A stretch of 64,000 nt of DNA from VAZQ01 sp963725185 (lineage in GTDB: Bacteria > Pseudomonadota > Alphaproteobacteria > Rhizobiales > Xanthobacteraceae), in the NCBI GenBank assembly GCA_963725185.1, contig CAVRXO010000002.1:372001-436000 (forward strand), in the 5' to 3' direction. The stretch's first letter is position 1, and every line of letters starts with the position of its first letter. Shown here in pieces: positions 36,523 to 44,641 of this stretch. Made by a program: the position numbers and the translations under genes. The notes below the pieces were generated by a model that saw only the letters and a list, made by a program, of their open reading frames with translations, ran no database searches and was not told the DNA's origin.

Positions 36523-36861
36523 TCACAGTCCGGCGGGAACCGATATCTCGTTCGCGGCCGGCAACACGATGGTCGGTCCGGCGAGCCTGATCCGTTCGCG
36601 GAGGTTGCCGGGCAGCACGCTTCCATCCTGCTCGAGCCGCACCGGCGCCACATAGGCGCCGATCGCCCCGAGATCGTCCGCCACGGCGGCTTGCAGGAGC
36701 GCGGTCGCGGCGGGCGCCGTGGTGACCACCACGGCCTGATCGAATTCGGTCGTCCAGCCGCCATCGGCAGTGCGATAAATGACGGCACCATCGCGCATCC
36801 GGTTGGCGGTGATCAAAACCGGACCCGTGATCTTGAGCTTCTTATCCAACGGCGAGGTCAT
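36523..36861 (-). CDS. DUF2849 protein, first gene of the sulfite reductase operon
   Basis: 112 aa. LKITGPVLITANRMRDGAVIY, GGWTTEFDQAVVVTTAP and LLQAAVADDLGAIGAYVAPV match DUF2849, a short family nearly always directly before cysI in alphaproteobacteria. Function unknown. It leads the DUF2849-cysI-DUF934 operon and diverges from cysD across a 247-base AT-richer gap. Confidence 0.88.
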   Translation of the reverse strand: MTSPLDKKLKITGPVLITANRMRDGAVIYRTADGGWTTEFDQAVVVTTAPAATALLQAAVADDLGAIGAYVAPVRLEQDGSVLPGNLRERIRLAGPTIVLPAANEISVPAGL

Positions 36862-36948
36862 GCTTGAACATCCTCAATGGCGGCAGTGTCGAACGGCATC
36901 AAAGAACGGCTTGATGCCGAGTGGAACCCATAGCTCCAAAACTTCCCG

Positions 36949-36976
36949 TTGACTAGAATTATTTTCCATATAGATA
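36949..36976 (+). promoter_or_regulatory. Candidate cysD promoter in the divergent sulfur-gene region
   Basis: TTGACT at 36949-36954 and TAGATA at 36971-36976 are spaced by 16 bases, inside the AT-rich part of the 36862-37108 gap. The -35 is near consensus and the -10 is weak. A sulfur-responsive regulator site is expected here but I could not define one. Confidence 0.35.
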
Positions 36977-37108
36977 CTCCGCAAGCGCTCGAAATAGAAA
37001 AATCTTCTACTACGAAAGCGCACTCGATTGAAACGTTGCCACTGCCAATCCGCTGAGATCGAGATGGTTCTTTTCCTCTACCACCAGCCCCGCATCTGAG
37101 TAAGCCCG

Positions 37109-37904
37109 ATGGATCGTCTCAGCGAGCTCGAAGCCCAGAGCATCTTCATCTTTCGGGAGGGCTTCGCGCGCCTCAGGCGCCTCGCTTTGCTGTGGTCGCT
37201 CGGCAAGGACTCCAATGTGATGATCTGGCTCGCCCGCAAGGCCTTTTTCGGGCGGGTGCCGTTTCCGGCCCTGCATGTGGATACCGGCAAGAAGTTTCCC
37301 GAAATGTACGCCTTCCGGGATCGCTACGCGGTCGAGTGGAATCTCGATCTGTTGGTCGAGCCCTGCCCGCCGATCGAAGCGGTCGATGCGACGCTGCCGC
37401 CGGCGGCCCGCTCGGCGGCGCGCAAGACCGAAGGACTGAAGCTCGCGCTCGGCGAAATACGGATTCGACGGCCTGTTCGCCGGCATTCGCCGCGACGAAG
37501 AGGCGACCCGCGCCAAGGAACGGGTGTTCTCGCCGCGTGGAATCGAGGGCGGCTGGGACGTCCGCGACCAGCCGCCGGAATTCTGGGATCACTTCAACGC
37601 ATCGCCGCCGCCCGGCGCCCATCTGCGCATTCATCCGATCCTGCACTGGACCGAGTTCGACATCTGGGCCTATACGCGGCGCGAAGGCATCCCGATCATT
37701 CCGCTCTATCTCGCCCGCGACGGAAAGCGCTATCGCTCGCTCGGCGACGCCGACATCACTTTTCCGGTGGCGTCGCAGGCGAGCACGATCGACGAGATCA
37801 TCGTCGAGCTCGACCACACCAAGGTCCCGGAGCGCTCCGGCCGCGCCATGGACCACGAGTCCGAGGATGCGTTCGAGCGGCTGCGCGTTTCCGGTTATCT
37901 GTAA
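37109..37904 (+). CDS. cysD: Sulfate adenylyltransferase small subunit CysD, one frameshift
   Basis: CysD transfers AMP from ATP to sulfate to give APS, driven by GTP hydrolysis in CysN. LSELEAQSIFIFREGF and LLWSLGKDSNVMIWLARKAF contain the PP-loop (SxGKDS). The frame shifts by one base near 37458, after LKLALGE, and resumes YGFDGLFAGIRRDEEATRAKE, VFSPRG, LHWTEFDIWAYTRREGI to the stop at 37904. It is not CysH: RRDEEATRAKE and the FSPRG segment are CysD features. It is 85 bases upstream of cysN. As both flanks are conserved, a base-calling error is likely. Confidence 0.9.
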
Positions 37905-37989
37905 ACCGGGCTTGCAGCCCCTGTCCGCATCGTCCGGAAGGCCGGAGAGAGTGCAAGCAAGAGAGATGCAAGAGTCTCCGGAGTGCGCC

Positions 37990-39900
37990 ATGAACATCCT
38001 CGTCACCCAGCACTCGGCATTGCCCGCCGCGGCGGCAGCGCCCGCTGGCAAGCGCCCGCTGGTGCGCATCGTGATCGTCGGGCATGTGGATCATGGCAAA
38101 TCGACCCTGATCGGCCGGCTCTTGCACGAGACCGGAAGCCTGCCGGACGGCAAGCTCGAATCCCTGAAGGCCGTCAGCGCCCGCCGCGGCATGCCGTTCG
38201 AATGGTCGTTCCTGCTCGACGCGCTGCAGACCGAGCGCGATCAAGGCATCACGCTCGACACCAGCCAGATCCGGTTTCGCACGCCCTCGCGCGATTTCGT
38301 CCTGATCGATGCGCCCGGCCACGCCGAGTTCCTGCGCAACATGATCACCGGCGCCGCGCAGGCCGATGCCGCGCTCCTCATCATCGATGCGGCCGAAGGG
38401 GTGCGCGACCAGACCCGCCGGCACGGCTATCTGTTGCATCTGCTCGGTGTCCGGCAGGTCGCGGTCGTCATCAACAAGATGGATCGGGTGAATTTCGACG
38501 AACAACGGTTTCGCGACATCGAGGCCGAGATCTCCACTCACCTGGTCAATCTCGGGCTCAATCCGACTGCCGTCGTCCCGATCTCGGCGCGCGACGGCGA
38601 CGGCGTGGCGCGGCGCACCGACCAGATCGCCTGGTATGGGGGCCCCACCGTGGTGGAAACCCTCGACACCTTCATGCCCGGCCGCCAGCCGGACGAGCTG
38701 GCGCTGCGGCTGCCGGTGCAGGCGGTCTACAAGTTCGATGACCGGCGGATCGTTGCGGGCCGGATCGAGACCGGCGGCATTGCGGTCGGCGACGAGATCG
38801 TGGTCATGCCATCCGGCAAGACTGCGCGCGTCCGCTCGATCGAAAGCTGGCCGGTGCCCGCGCTGGCGCCGCGCGCGGCCTTCGCCGGCCAATCCATCGG
38901 CATCACCCTCGACAGCGAGATATTCCTCGACCGGGGCGATGTGGTCTCGACCGTCGCGGTCCGGCCGAAGGCGGCCCAGCACCTGCGCGCACGCGTTTTC
39001 TGGCTGCACGAAGAGCCGCTCGAAGTCGGGGCCAGCATCAATGTCAGGATCGGCACCGCCGAAGCCCGCGGCACCATCGCGGCGATCGAGAAGGCCGTCG
39101 ATCCCGGAGCGCTGTCGGCCACGGAAGCCAGCGCGGTCGCGCAAAACCATGTCGGCGAGATCGATATTGCGTTGTCGCGGCCGCTGGCGGTCGATCCCTA
39201 CGCGGTCAACGCGCGTACCGGCCGTATCGTGCTGGACATGAAAGGCCGCATCTCGGGCGGCGGCCTGGTGCTCTCGCTTGATCCGCCCCCGCCCTTACTC
39301 GCGACAGCAGGTGGGGCCGGCGGCCCGCGCCCGCCCCAAGGCGTGGTCCTCAAATCCGCGCTATCGGCACGGGAGCGTGCCGCGCGATGGGGTCACGCTG
39401 GCGCGGTCCTCTGGCTCACCGGCGCCACGGGCTCCGGCACGTCCACGCTGGCAGGCGCCATCGAGCGGCGGCTGTTCGAGCGCGGCGGCGCGCCCATCGT
39501 GCTCGAAGGCAATGCCTTGCGCAGCGGGCTCAATGCCGGTCTCGGCGACGCGCCGGCAGACCGTGCCGAGACCATCCGGCGCAGCGCCGAGACGGCGGTC
39601 CACCTCGCCCGCAGTGGGTTCATCGTTATCGTCGACGTCGCGTCGCCGTCCGCGGCCGACCGCGCCCAGGCGCGCGCGATCGGCGGCAAGGGTTTCTACG
39701 AGATTCATGCCGACCAGGCGGGCGCGGCTGGGACAGCTCACCCAGCCGATCCAGCGTACGAGACGCCGGCCACTCCCGATCTCCGGCTCGACACCGGCCA
39801 CGATCTCGATGCCAATTCGCGCGAGGTCGAGCTCCTGCTCGAGAGCGCCGGCGTGATCGCAAGCGGCGATCGGCCCGCGGGCGGGGAATTCGCCATTTGA
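37990..39900 (+). CDS. cysN: CysN sulfate adenylyltransferase GTPase fused to a degenerate APS-kinase domain
   Basis: 636 aa. The N-terminal EF-Tu-like GTPase has the P-loop IVGHVDHGKST (~30-40), DAPGHAEFLRNM (G3) and INKMD (G4), followed by two beta-barrel domains to ~440. From ~450 a CysC-type domain follows, but its Walker A reads GATGSGTS: Thr484 (codon at 39439-39441) replaces the essential Lys. The DGDN motif is EGNA (residues 506-509), and the KGLY region is KGFYEIHAD. Sulfate activation to APS should work; phosphorylation of APS to PAPS by this domain probably does not. That implies APS reduction or a separate CysC. Start by AGAGAGATGCAAG... region; the ATG at 37990 gives a typical N-terminus. 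Confidence 0.9.
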   Translation: MNILVTQHSALPAAAAAPAGKRPLVRIVIVGHVDHGKSTLIGRLLHETGSLPDGKLESLKAVSARRGMPFEWSFLLDALQTERDQGITLDTSQIRFRTPSRDFVLIDAPGHAEFLRNMITGAAQADAALLIIDAAEGVRDQTRRHGYLLHLLGVRQVAVVINKMDRVNFDEQRFRDIEAEISTHLVNLGLNPTAVVPISARDGDGVARRTDQIAWYGGPTVVETLDTFMPGRQPDELALRLPVQAVYKFDDRRIVAGRIETGGIAVGDEIVVMPSGKTARVRSIESWPVPALAPRAAFAGQSIGITLDSEIFLDRGDVVSTVAVRPKAAQHLRARVFWLHEEPLEVGASINVRIGTAEARGTIAAIEKAVDPGALSATEASAVAQNHVGEIDIALSRPLAVDPYAVNARTGRIVLDMKGRISGGGLVLSLDPPPPLLATAGGAGGPRPPQGVVLKSALSARERAARWGHAGAVLWLTGATGSGTSTLAGAIERRLFERGGAPIVLEGNALRSGLNAGLGDAPADRAETIRRSAETAVHLARSGFIVIVDVASPSAADRAQARAIGGKGFYEIHADQAGAAGTAHPADPAYETPATPDLRLDTGHDLDANSREVELLLESAGVIASGDRPAGGEFAI

Positions 39901-39979
39901 CCCGCGCACCGTCGATCGTTTTGCTATCGTGATGGACCGCAATCCCTTTTCCACACCAGTCAACTCGCAAGGTCGGGCC

Positions 39980-40975
39980 ATGTCCTCAAGCGAAGCGATC
40001 GCCACGCCGGCGCAACCCGCCGGGAGCCGCCGGCCAGGCCGCGGCCGCGTGTTTGATTCCATCACCGAGGCGATCGGGGATACGCCGATCGTGCGGCTGC
40101 GGCGGCTTCCCGATCGCCACGGCGTCAAAGCCAACATTTCCGCCAAGCTCGAATTCTTCAACCCGGCGGCCAGCGTCAAGGATCGCATCGGGGTCGCCAT
40201 GATCGAAGCCATGGAGCGGGCCGGCGTCATCGGGCCGCAGACCGTCCTGGTGGAGCCGACGTCGGGCAACACCGGCATCGCGCTGGCCTTCGTGGCCGCC
40301 GCGCGCGGCTATCGATTGATCCTGGTGATGCCGGAATCGATGTCGATCGAGCGGCGCAAGATGCTCCAGCTGCTCGGCGCCGAGCTGCATCTGACGCCGG
40401 CCGCCCAAGGCATGCGCGGCGCCATCGCCAAGGCGGAGGAGCTGCTGCGCCAGGATCCGAACGCCGTGATGCCGCAGCAGTTCAAGCATCTCGCCAATCC
40501 GGAGATCCACCGGCGGACCACCGCCGAGGAAATCTGGAACGATACCGCGGGCGAGATCGACGTCCTGGTCGCGGGCGTGGGCACCGGCGGAACGATCACC
40601 GGCGTCGGCCAGGTGCTGAAGCCGAGAAAGCAGTCGCTCCGGGTGATCGCGGTCGAGCCGGAGGACAGCCCGGTTCTCTCCGGCGGACAGCCCGGACCGC
40701 ACAGGATTCAGGGGATCGGGGCCGGCTTCATCCCGGACGTCCTCGACCGCTCGGTGATCGACGAAGTGGTCACGGTCGGAAATCAGACCGCCTTCGATAT
40801 CGCGCGCGATTTGGCCCGCTACGAGGGCATACCGGGCGGCATCTCGTCGGGCGCCGCCGTCGCCGCCGCGCTCGAGGTCGGCAAGCGCCCCGCCATGGCG
40901 GGGAAAAACATCGTGGTCATCGTGCCTTCCTTCGCGGAGCGCTACCTGTCGACCGCCCTGTTCGATGGATTGTGA
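39980..40975 (+). CDS. cysK: Cysteine synthase A (O-acetylserine sulfhydrylase)
   Basis: 331 aa from the ATG at 39980, with AAGG 7 bases upstream. PLP-fold type II: RVFDSITEAIGDTPIVRL, FFNPAASVKDRIG (PLP Lys), EPTSGNTGIALAF, VAGVGTGGTITGVGQVL (phosphate loop), and GISSGAAVAAAL. It joins sulfide and O-acetylserine to make cysteine, the end of the pathway encoded by the adjacent cysI/D/N genes. It is 79 bases after cysN on the same strand, so it is likely co-transcribed. Confidence 0.95.
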   Translation: MSSSEAIATPAQPAGSRRPGRGRVFDSITEAIGDTPIVRLRRLPDRHGVKANISAKLEFFNPAASVKDRIGVAMIEAMERAGVIGPQTVLVEPTSGNTGIALAFVAAARGYRLILVMPESMSIERRKMLQLLGAELHLTPAAQGMRGAIAKAEELLRQDPNAVMPQQFKHLANPEIHRRTTAEEIWNDTAGEIDVLVAGVGTGGTITGVGQVLKPRKQSLRVIAVEPEDSPVLSGGQPGPHRIQGIGAGFIPDVLDRSVIDEVVTVGNQTAFDIARDLARYEGIPGGISSGAAVAAALEVGKRPAMAGKNIVVIVPSFAERYLSTALFDGL

Positions 40976-41037
40976 TTGAGCCCGGACCCCTGGTGCGGTT
41001 ATGACCAGCGCCTCTCTCAACCGCTTCTGGGGGTCAA

Positions 41038-41595
41038 ATGGCAACTGCTCGTCCGCTGGCCTATTGCCCGACTTGTGAAATCGCTTTTCCGATTGCGACG
41101 CGGTCCGAAGGCCGCGCTTTCGTTGTTCAAAATTCGACCACCCACTGTCCGAACGGCCACTTCGCGCGCATTCTCAATGCTCACTACCAGGCCTTCGAGA
41201 CTGAGGTGCAGGCGGCGCTGGAGATTAACGACCCAGCCGGTCGTAGGAGAGCTCTGGCGCTTTGGGAAAAACTGCGCCGGCAAGAGTTGACGCCCGAACA
41301 GGCTCAAGCGGAAGCCGAAAAAATCAGTGCCGGCTTGGGCTCGATTTTCCTAGCCGCAAATCTATCCGATCCGACCAGGAAGGCTATTCTGCAAGCGCTG
41401 ATCCCGGCTTTTGTCGCGGGCCCTGAACGCGATGAAGAGCCGATCGGCCAGCAAGATGTCGCCGTACCCACTGCCCCCATTGCCGAGGGCAAAGCGCCCC
41501 AGGAAGCACCGGAGAGATGGAAGGGCGGCAATCGCGCATTCCAACGCAACCTGCGCCGTAAGCAACGCCTGCTGATGAATCCGCGCAGTCGATAA
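41038..41595 (+). CDS. Hypothetical protein with a small Cys/His knuckle
   Basis: 185 aa from the ATG at 41038. The N-terminus has CPTC (~10-13) and CPNGH (~37-41), a probable zinc ribbon. A helical charged segment follows (RRRALALWEKLRRQELTPEQ), then a conserved-looking SIFLAANLSDPTRKAILQAL and a basic tail (RNLRRKQRLLMN). No family recognised. It lies 62 bases after cysK but belongs in style to the accessory stretch that follows. Confidence 0.6.
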   Translation: MATARPLAYCPTCEIAFPIATRSEGRAFVVQNSTTHCPNGHFARILNAHYQAFETEVQAALEINDPAGRRRALALWEKLRRQELTPEQAQAEAEKISAGLGSIFLAANLSDPTRKAILQALIPAFVAGPERDEEPIGQQDVAVPTAPIAEGKAPQEAPERWKGGNRAFQRNLRRKQRLLMNPRSR

Positions 41596-41666
41596 CTGAG
41601 CGTTAATGCGAGCGGCGTCTCGTGCCATTGTTGCGTGTCGACCCGGTTGAGGGGTAATCTGTCGCG

Positions 41667-41879
41667 ATGGCGCAGCCAATTGTCTCACGCAGCCTCGACG
41701 TGATGGGTGGCACGGCCGTGTTCCATGGGACGCGAGTTCCTGTGCAAACCCTGTTGGATTACCTTGAGGCGGGCGAGTCAATCGATGATTTTCTGGAGGG
41801 GTTCCCGTCTGTGACGCGGGAACATGTCATCGCTTTCCTAGAGGAAGCGAAGGACCGAGTGATCGAAGCGGCGTCGTGA
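41667..41879 (+). CDS. DUF433 antitoxin-like protein
   Basis: 70 aa. SRSLDVMGGTAVFHGTRVPV and LLDYLEAGESIDDFLEGFPS are the DUF433 winged-helix signature. These proteins pair with DUF5615 PIN-like proteins as presumed type II toxin-antitoxin modules. Its TGA stop overlaps the GTG start of the next gene (GTGA at 41876-41879), giving translational coupling. Confidence 0.9.
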   Translation: MAQPIVSRSLDVMGGTAVFHGTRVPVQTLLDYLEAGESIDDFLEGFPSVTREHVIAFLEEAKDRVIEAAS

Positions 41880-42199
41880 GGGTCCTTCTGGACGAGTGCG
41901 TCGATTGGCGCCTCGCGCACGATATCGTCGGTCACGACGTCAAAACTGCTCGTCAGATGGGGTGGACGGCGATCAGGAACGGAGTGCTGCTGACCCTTGC
42001 CTCGGAACACTTCGACGTGTTCGTCACCGTCGATCGAAACCTATCCTTTCAACAGAACCTGGATGTCTTCTCGATCGCCGTGGTTGTGCTTAAGGCGAAA
42101 ACGAACCGACTTTCCGACCTTAAAGCGCTGGTTCCAAATCTCCTCGCGGCCATCGAGTTCGCCGCGCCCGGCACCCCAACATTCATCAGCGCCGCTTGA
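41876..42199 (+). CDS. DUF5615 PIN-like toxin-like protein
   Basis: 107 aa starting at GTG 41876. MRVLLDECVDWRLAHDIVGH carries the acidic Asp-Glu pair at the start. FDVFVTVDRNLSFQQNLDVF carries the second acidic site of the Mut7-C/PIN-like nuclease fold. It is the likely toxin partner of the DUF433 gene; RNase activity is inferred from fold only. Its last ~150 bases overlap the 3' end of the convergent HAD gene. Confidence 0.88.
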   Translation: MRVLLDECVDWRLAHDIVGHDVKTARQMGWTAIRNGVLLTLASEHFDVFVTVDRNLSFQQNLDVFSIAVVVLKAKTNRLSDLKALVPNLLAAIEFAAPGTPTFISAA

Positions 42200-42738
42200 T
42201 ACGAGGCTTGGCGCTGACACCCATACCACAAAACGCTCAACGAGTTCGCGCAGAACGAGTCCCACAGAAATAGCGCGATCGGCCCAAATACAGTGTCGAT
42301 CACATTGGCGGCCCGGGACGAGAGCCGGTCGGCGGGATCGAGCTTGCGCCGCACCTTGATGAAATGCGCGCCCGCGCGCCGCGCCAGGAGCCCGTCGGTC
42401 AAGTCCTTGTCGCCGATGACGACAAGCGGCCTGCCGTTGCGATCGAGGCCCGAGATCGCCAACAAGCTCGGCTTGCGAAAGATGACTGGGCACACGCCCA
42501 CCTGCAACTGCTCCGCGATGGCGTCCAGCCGTTCGGCATAGTTGCCTCGGCGGCTGTTGGAGCAGAGGCGGATCTCGTTACCGTGCGCCTTCAGCTCCTG
42601 TACCTTTGCGACCACGACGGCGGGCGCGACCTGCCCGCAATCGGGCACGAGAGTGCCATCGATGTCGAGGATCACCAGCGAGTGCTCGATATGGAAGGTG
42701 TGCTGCTCGAAATACAGGAGTTGCATCGCCGCGGCCAT
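42049..42738 (-). CDS. HAD-superfamily (IIIA/YqeG-like) phosphatase
   Basis: 229 aa. HAD motif I LVILDIDGTLVPD, motif II LCSNSRRGNYAERLDAIA, a Lys in FRKPSLLAISGL, and motif III/IV VVIGDKDLTDGLLARRAGA. A YqeG-like phosphatase of unknown substrate. The C-terminal ~75 residues (from DTVFGPIALFLWDSF) are hydrophobic then degenerate, and the last ~150 bases lie antisense to the DUF5615 gene. This suggests the natural 3' end was replaced when the toxin pair was inserted. Confidence 0.75.
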   Translation of the reverse strand: MAAAMQLLYFEQHTFHIEHSLVILDIDGTLVPDCGQVAPAVVVAKVQELKAHGNEIRLCSNSRRGNYAERLDAIAEQLQVGVCPVIFRKPSLLAISGLDRNGRPLVVIGDKDLTDGLLARRAGAHFIKVRRKLDPADRLSSRAANVIDTVFGPIALFLWDSFCANSLSVLWYGCQRQASYQAALMNVGVPGAANSMAARRFGTSALRSESRFVFALSTTTAIEKTSRFC

Positions 42739-42775
42739 TCTTGCCTCTGATTACCGCGCGTTCTCGACCGCCGGA

Positions 42776-42910
42776 CTAGGCCGCGATGGCCCAGACGGTG
42801 CCGCCCTCGCCCGCGCCCTTGCGGCCAAATGGATCGAACGGGCTCGGCGTCGTCATAGGCAACACCTCGACTTGGGGCAAGTCGATCGCCGGTGGCAAGT
42901 CATCATCGAA
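42776..42910 (-). pseudogene. Detached 3' fragment of a CoxL/XdhB-type molybdenum hydroxylase gene
   Basis: On the minus strand, DDDLPPAIDLPQVEVLPMTT, SPFDPFGRKGAGEGG and TVWAIAA match the C-terminus of the large-subunit gene at 44642-46994 (DMPSVDVLHMTTPSPLNP, LGLKGAGEGGTIPAIAA). They include the active-site GAGEGG motif. A stop at 42776 truncates it. No upstream part of the enzyme is adjacent, so this is a relic of a duplication or deletion. Confidence 0.75.
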
Positions 42911-43246
42911 GCCGTCCGGCGACGGTGCCAGCCGATATCGCCTCCTCGACTGTCGTATCTTCCGCGGCACAATAGCACCAGCCCATCACCCTCAAACGAG
43001 AACGGAGAACATTGCAAGCACCCTCTAAGCCAGTTCTACAACCGAATCACCGACCGAAGGCAAAAGGGAACTCAAAAGCCGGACAAATGACGCGCTGCCG
43101 ACACTGCCGTTTGCGTCTGACTTCCAAGCAATCCGGAAAGGCGCTACTATTCGAGTCGAAAGCCACCTGCAGAATCCCGTTTGAAATATTCCAGCCGCGC
43201 GGCCGTGCACGTGATCTTTTGGCGGCGCGATGGCGAAAGGTTAGTC

Positions 43247-44086
43247 ATGGGTGATCGAAGCTCCCTCTGCGTAATCGTGCTGGCGGCGGCAGGGATCGGA
43301 ACGGTCGCAACCGGGGCTTGGGCCTTTGATAATGCAAAATATCCGGACATCCAGGGAGCGTGGGAGAGGCCGGGCGCCGCGCAGTGGGACACGACCAAGC
43401 CGCCGGGCCTACGGCAACAGGCTCCGTTGACGCCCGAGTATCAGGCCGTTTTTGAGGCCAATATCGCTGACGCGGCGGCGGGCGGCCAGGAGTACAACCC
43501 GCAGGTCACTTGCCTGCCGGCGGGCATGCCGAGAGTGATGATTGCATATGAACCGCTCGAATTCATTGTTACGCCGGAAATCACCTACATGCGCAGCGAT
43601 CATCTGGGCCAGAACCGTCGCATCTATACCGACGGCCGCGACTGGCCTGAAAAGATCAAGCCAAGCTTCGATGGCTATTCAATCGGCAAATGGGTCGACA
43701 GCGGCGACGATGGCAGTTACGGAGCACTCGAAGTGGAGACCCGCGGTTTCAAGGGCCCGCGAACTCTCGACCACACCGGCCTGCCGCTGCACGCCGACAA
43801 TCAGACCATCGTCAAGGAGCTCCTTTTCATCGATCAAGCCAACCGCAATCTCTTGCATGACCAAATCACGACAATCGACCATGCCTATACACGGCCGTGG
43901 ACGGTGACGCGGGATTATCGTCGCTACCCCAATCCGGTCTGGATCGAGGCCAATTGCGGCGTTGAAAATCATTACGTCGAGCTCGGCAAGGAAACGTATT
44001 TCATCAGCGCCGACGGGTATCTCATGCCCACCAAGAAGAACCAGCCGGCGCCCGATTTGAAGGAATTTGATCAATCAACCAAGTGA
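43247..44086 (+). CDS. Secreted conserved hypothetical protein
   Basis: 279 aa from the ATG at 43247 (AAGG 8 bases upstream). Signal peptide SLCVIVLAAAGIGTVATGAWA. The mature part has PDIQGAWERPGAAQWDTTKP, YNPQVTCLPAGMPRVMIAYE, EFIVTPEITYMRSDH, RRIYTDGRDWPE and SYGALEVETRGFKGPRTLDH. It is rich in Trp/Tyr and resembles a lipocalin-like, DUF-type family often found near catabolic genes in sphingomonads and rhizobia. Function unknown; periplasmic location is inferred. Confidence 0.75.
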   Translation: MGDRSSLCVIVLAAAGIGTVATGAWAFDNAKYPDIQGAWERPGAAQWDTTKPPGLRQQAPLTPEYQAVFEANIADAAAGGQEYNPQVTCLPAGMPRVMIAYEPLEFIVTPEITYMRSDHLGQNRRIYTDGRDWPEKIKPSFDGYSIGKWVDSGDDGSYGALEVETRGFKGPRTLDHTGLPLHADNQTIVKELLFIDQANRNLLHDQITTIDHAYTRPWTVTRDYRRYPNPVWIEANCGVENHYVELGKETYFISADGYLMPTKKNQPAPDLKEFDQSTK

Positions 44087-44216
44087 CGCAGACCAGCGTC
44101 AAGCGTGGGCGCAAACCACAGCCATCCACGCCGCTCAATAATGCGACGCCTGAATGCCACGCCTGCCGCCCAAACCCTCAACAATCCGTGAAGTGAAATT
44201 CGACGCCGGGGCCGTT

Positions 44217-44477
44217 CTAAATCAAGGAGCAGTATCGTGCCCCGGACGCGTAGCAGCCCTGGGCTTTCTGCGTCTCGATCGACGCAGTCACCAGACACCA
44301 TCCGAAAGCAATGAGCACGAGGAGGGCGACCGCGGCGAAAAGATTGACGCGCGCTCGATTGTCATCTTCATCCCTTTCGGATCTTGCTTTTGGATCAGTG
44401 CCCTTCCTGAAGGGATCGGCGCCCCCACGTCTCCGATTGGCAGCACGCTTCTGAGGAAATGCTGTGACGGATGACAT
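44217..44477 (-). CDS. Small single-span membrane protein
   Basis: 86 aa from the ATG at 44477 (AGGG ~7 bases upstream). A basic N-terminal half (RRRGGADPFRKGTDPKARSE) is followed by one span at ~45-65 (VNLFAAVALLVLIAFGWCLV) and a short Cys-containing tail (GCYASGARYCSL). This layout is common for small inner-membrane proteins of rhizobia. Function unknown. Confidence 0.55.
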   Translation of the reverse strand: MSSVTAFPQKRAANRRRGGADPFRKGTDPKARSERDEDDNRARVNLFAAVALLVLIAFGWCLVTASIETQKAQGCYASGARYCSLI

Positions 44478-44641
44478 GTTTACACCCTATCTTCCGGCTA
44501 AGTCCACAGAAAACTCAAGTGAATCAAACAACTAGACCATTTATCGGCCGCCATTTGATTCGACGGTACCGCGCCAATATAAATTTTTCATAATTTTTGT
44601 CAACGGGAGAATTGCTCTCACCGCACGATCATTTGTGGCCG

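Noticed and set aside
37109..37904. Reading this gene as cysH (APS/PAPS reductase)
   Set aside because: GIRRDEEATRAKE, the FSPRG segment and LHWTEFDIWAYTRREGI are CysD features; the Cys motifs of APS reductase are absent.
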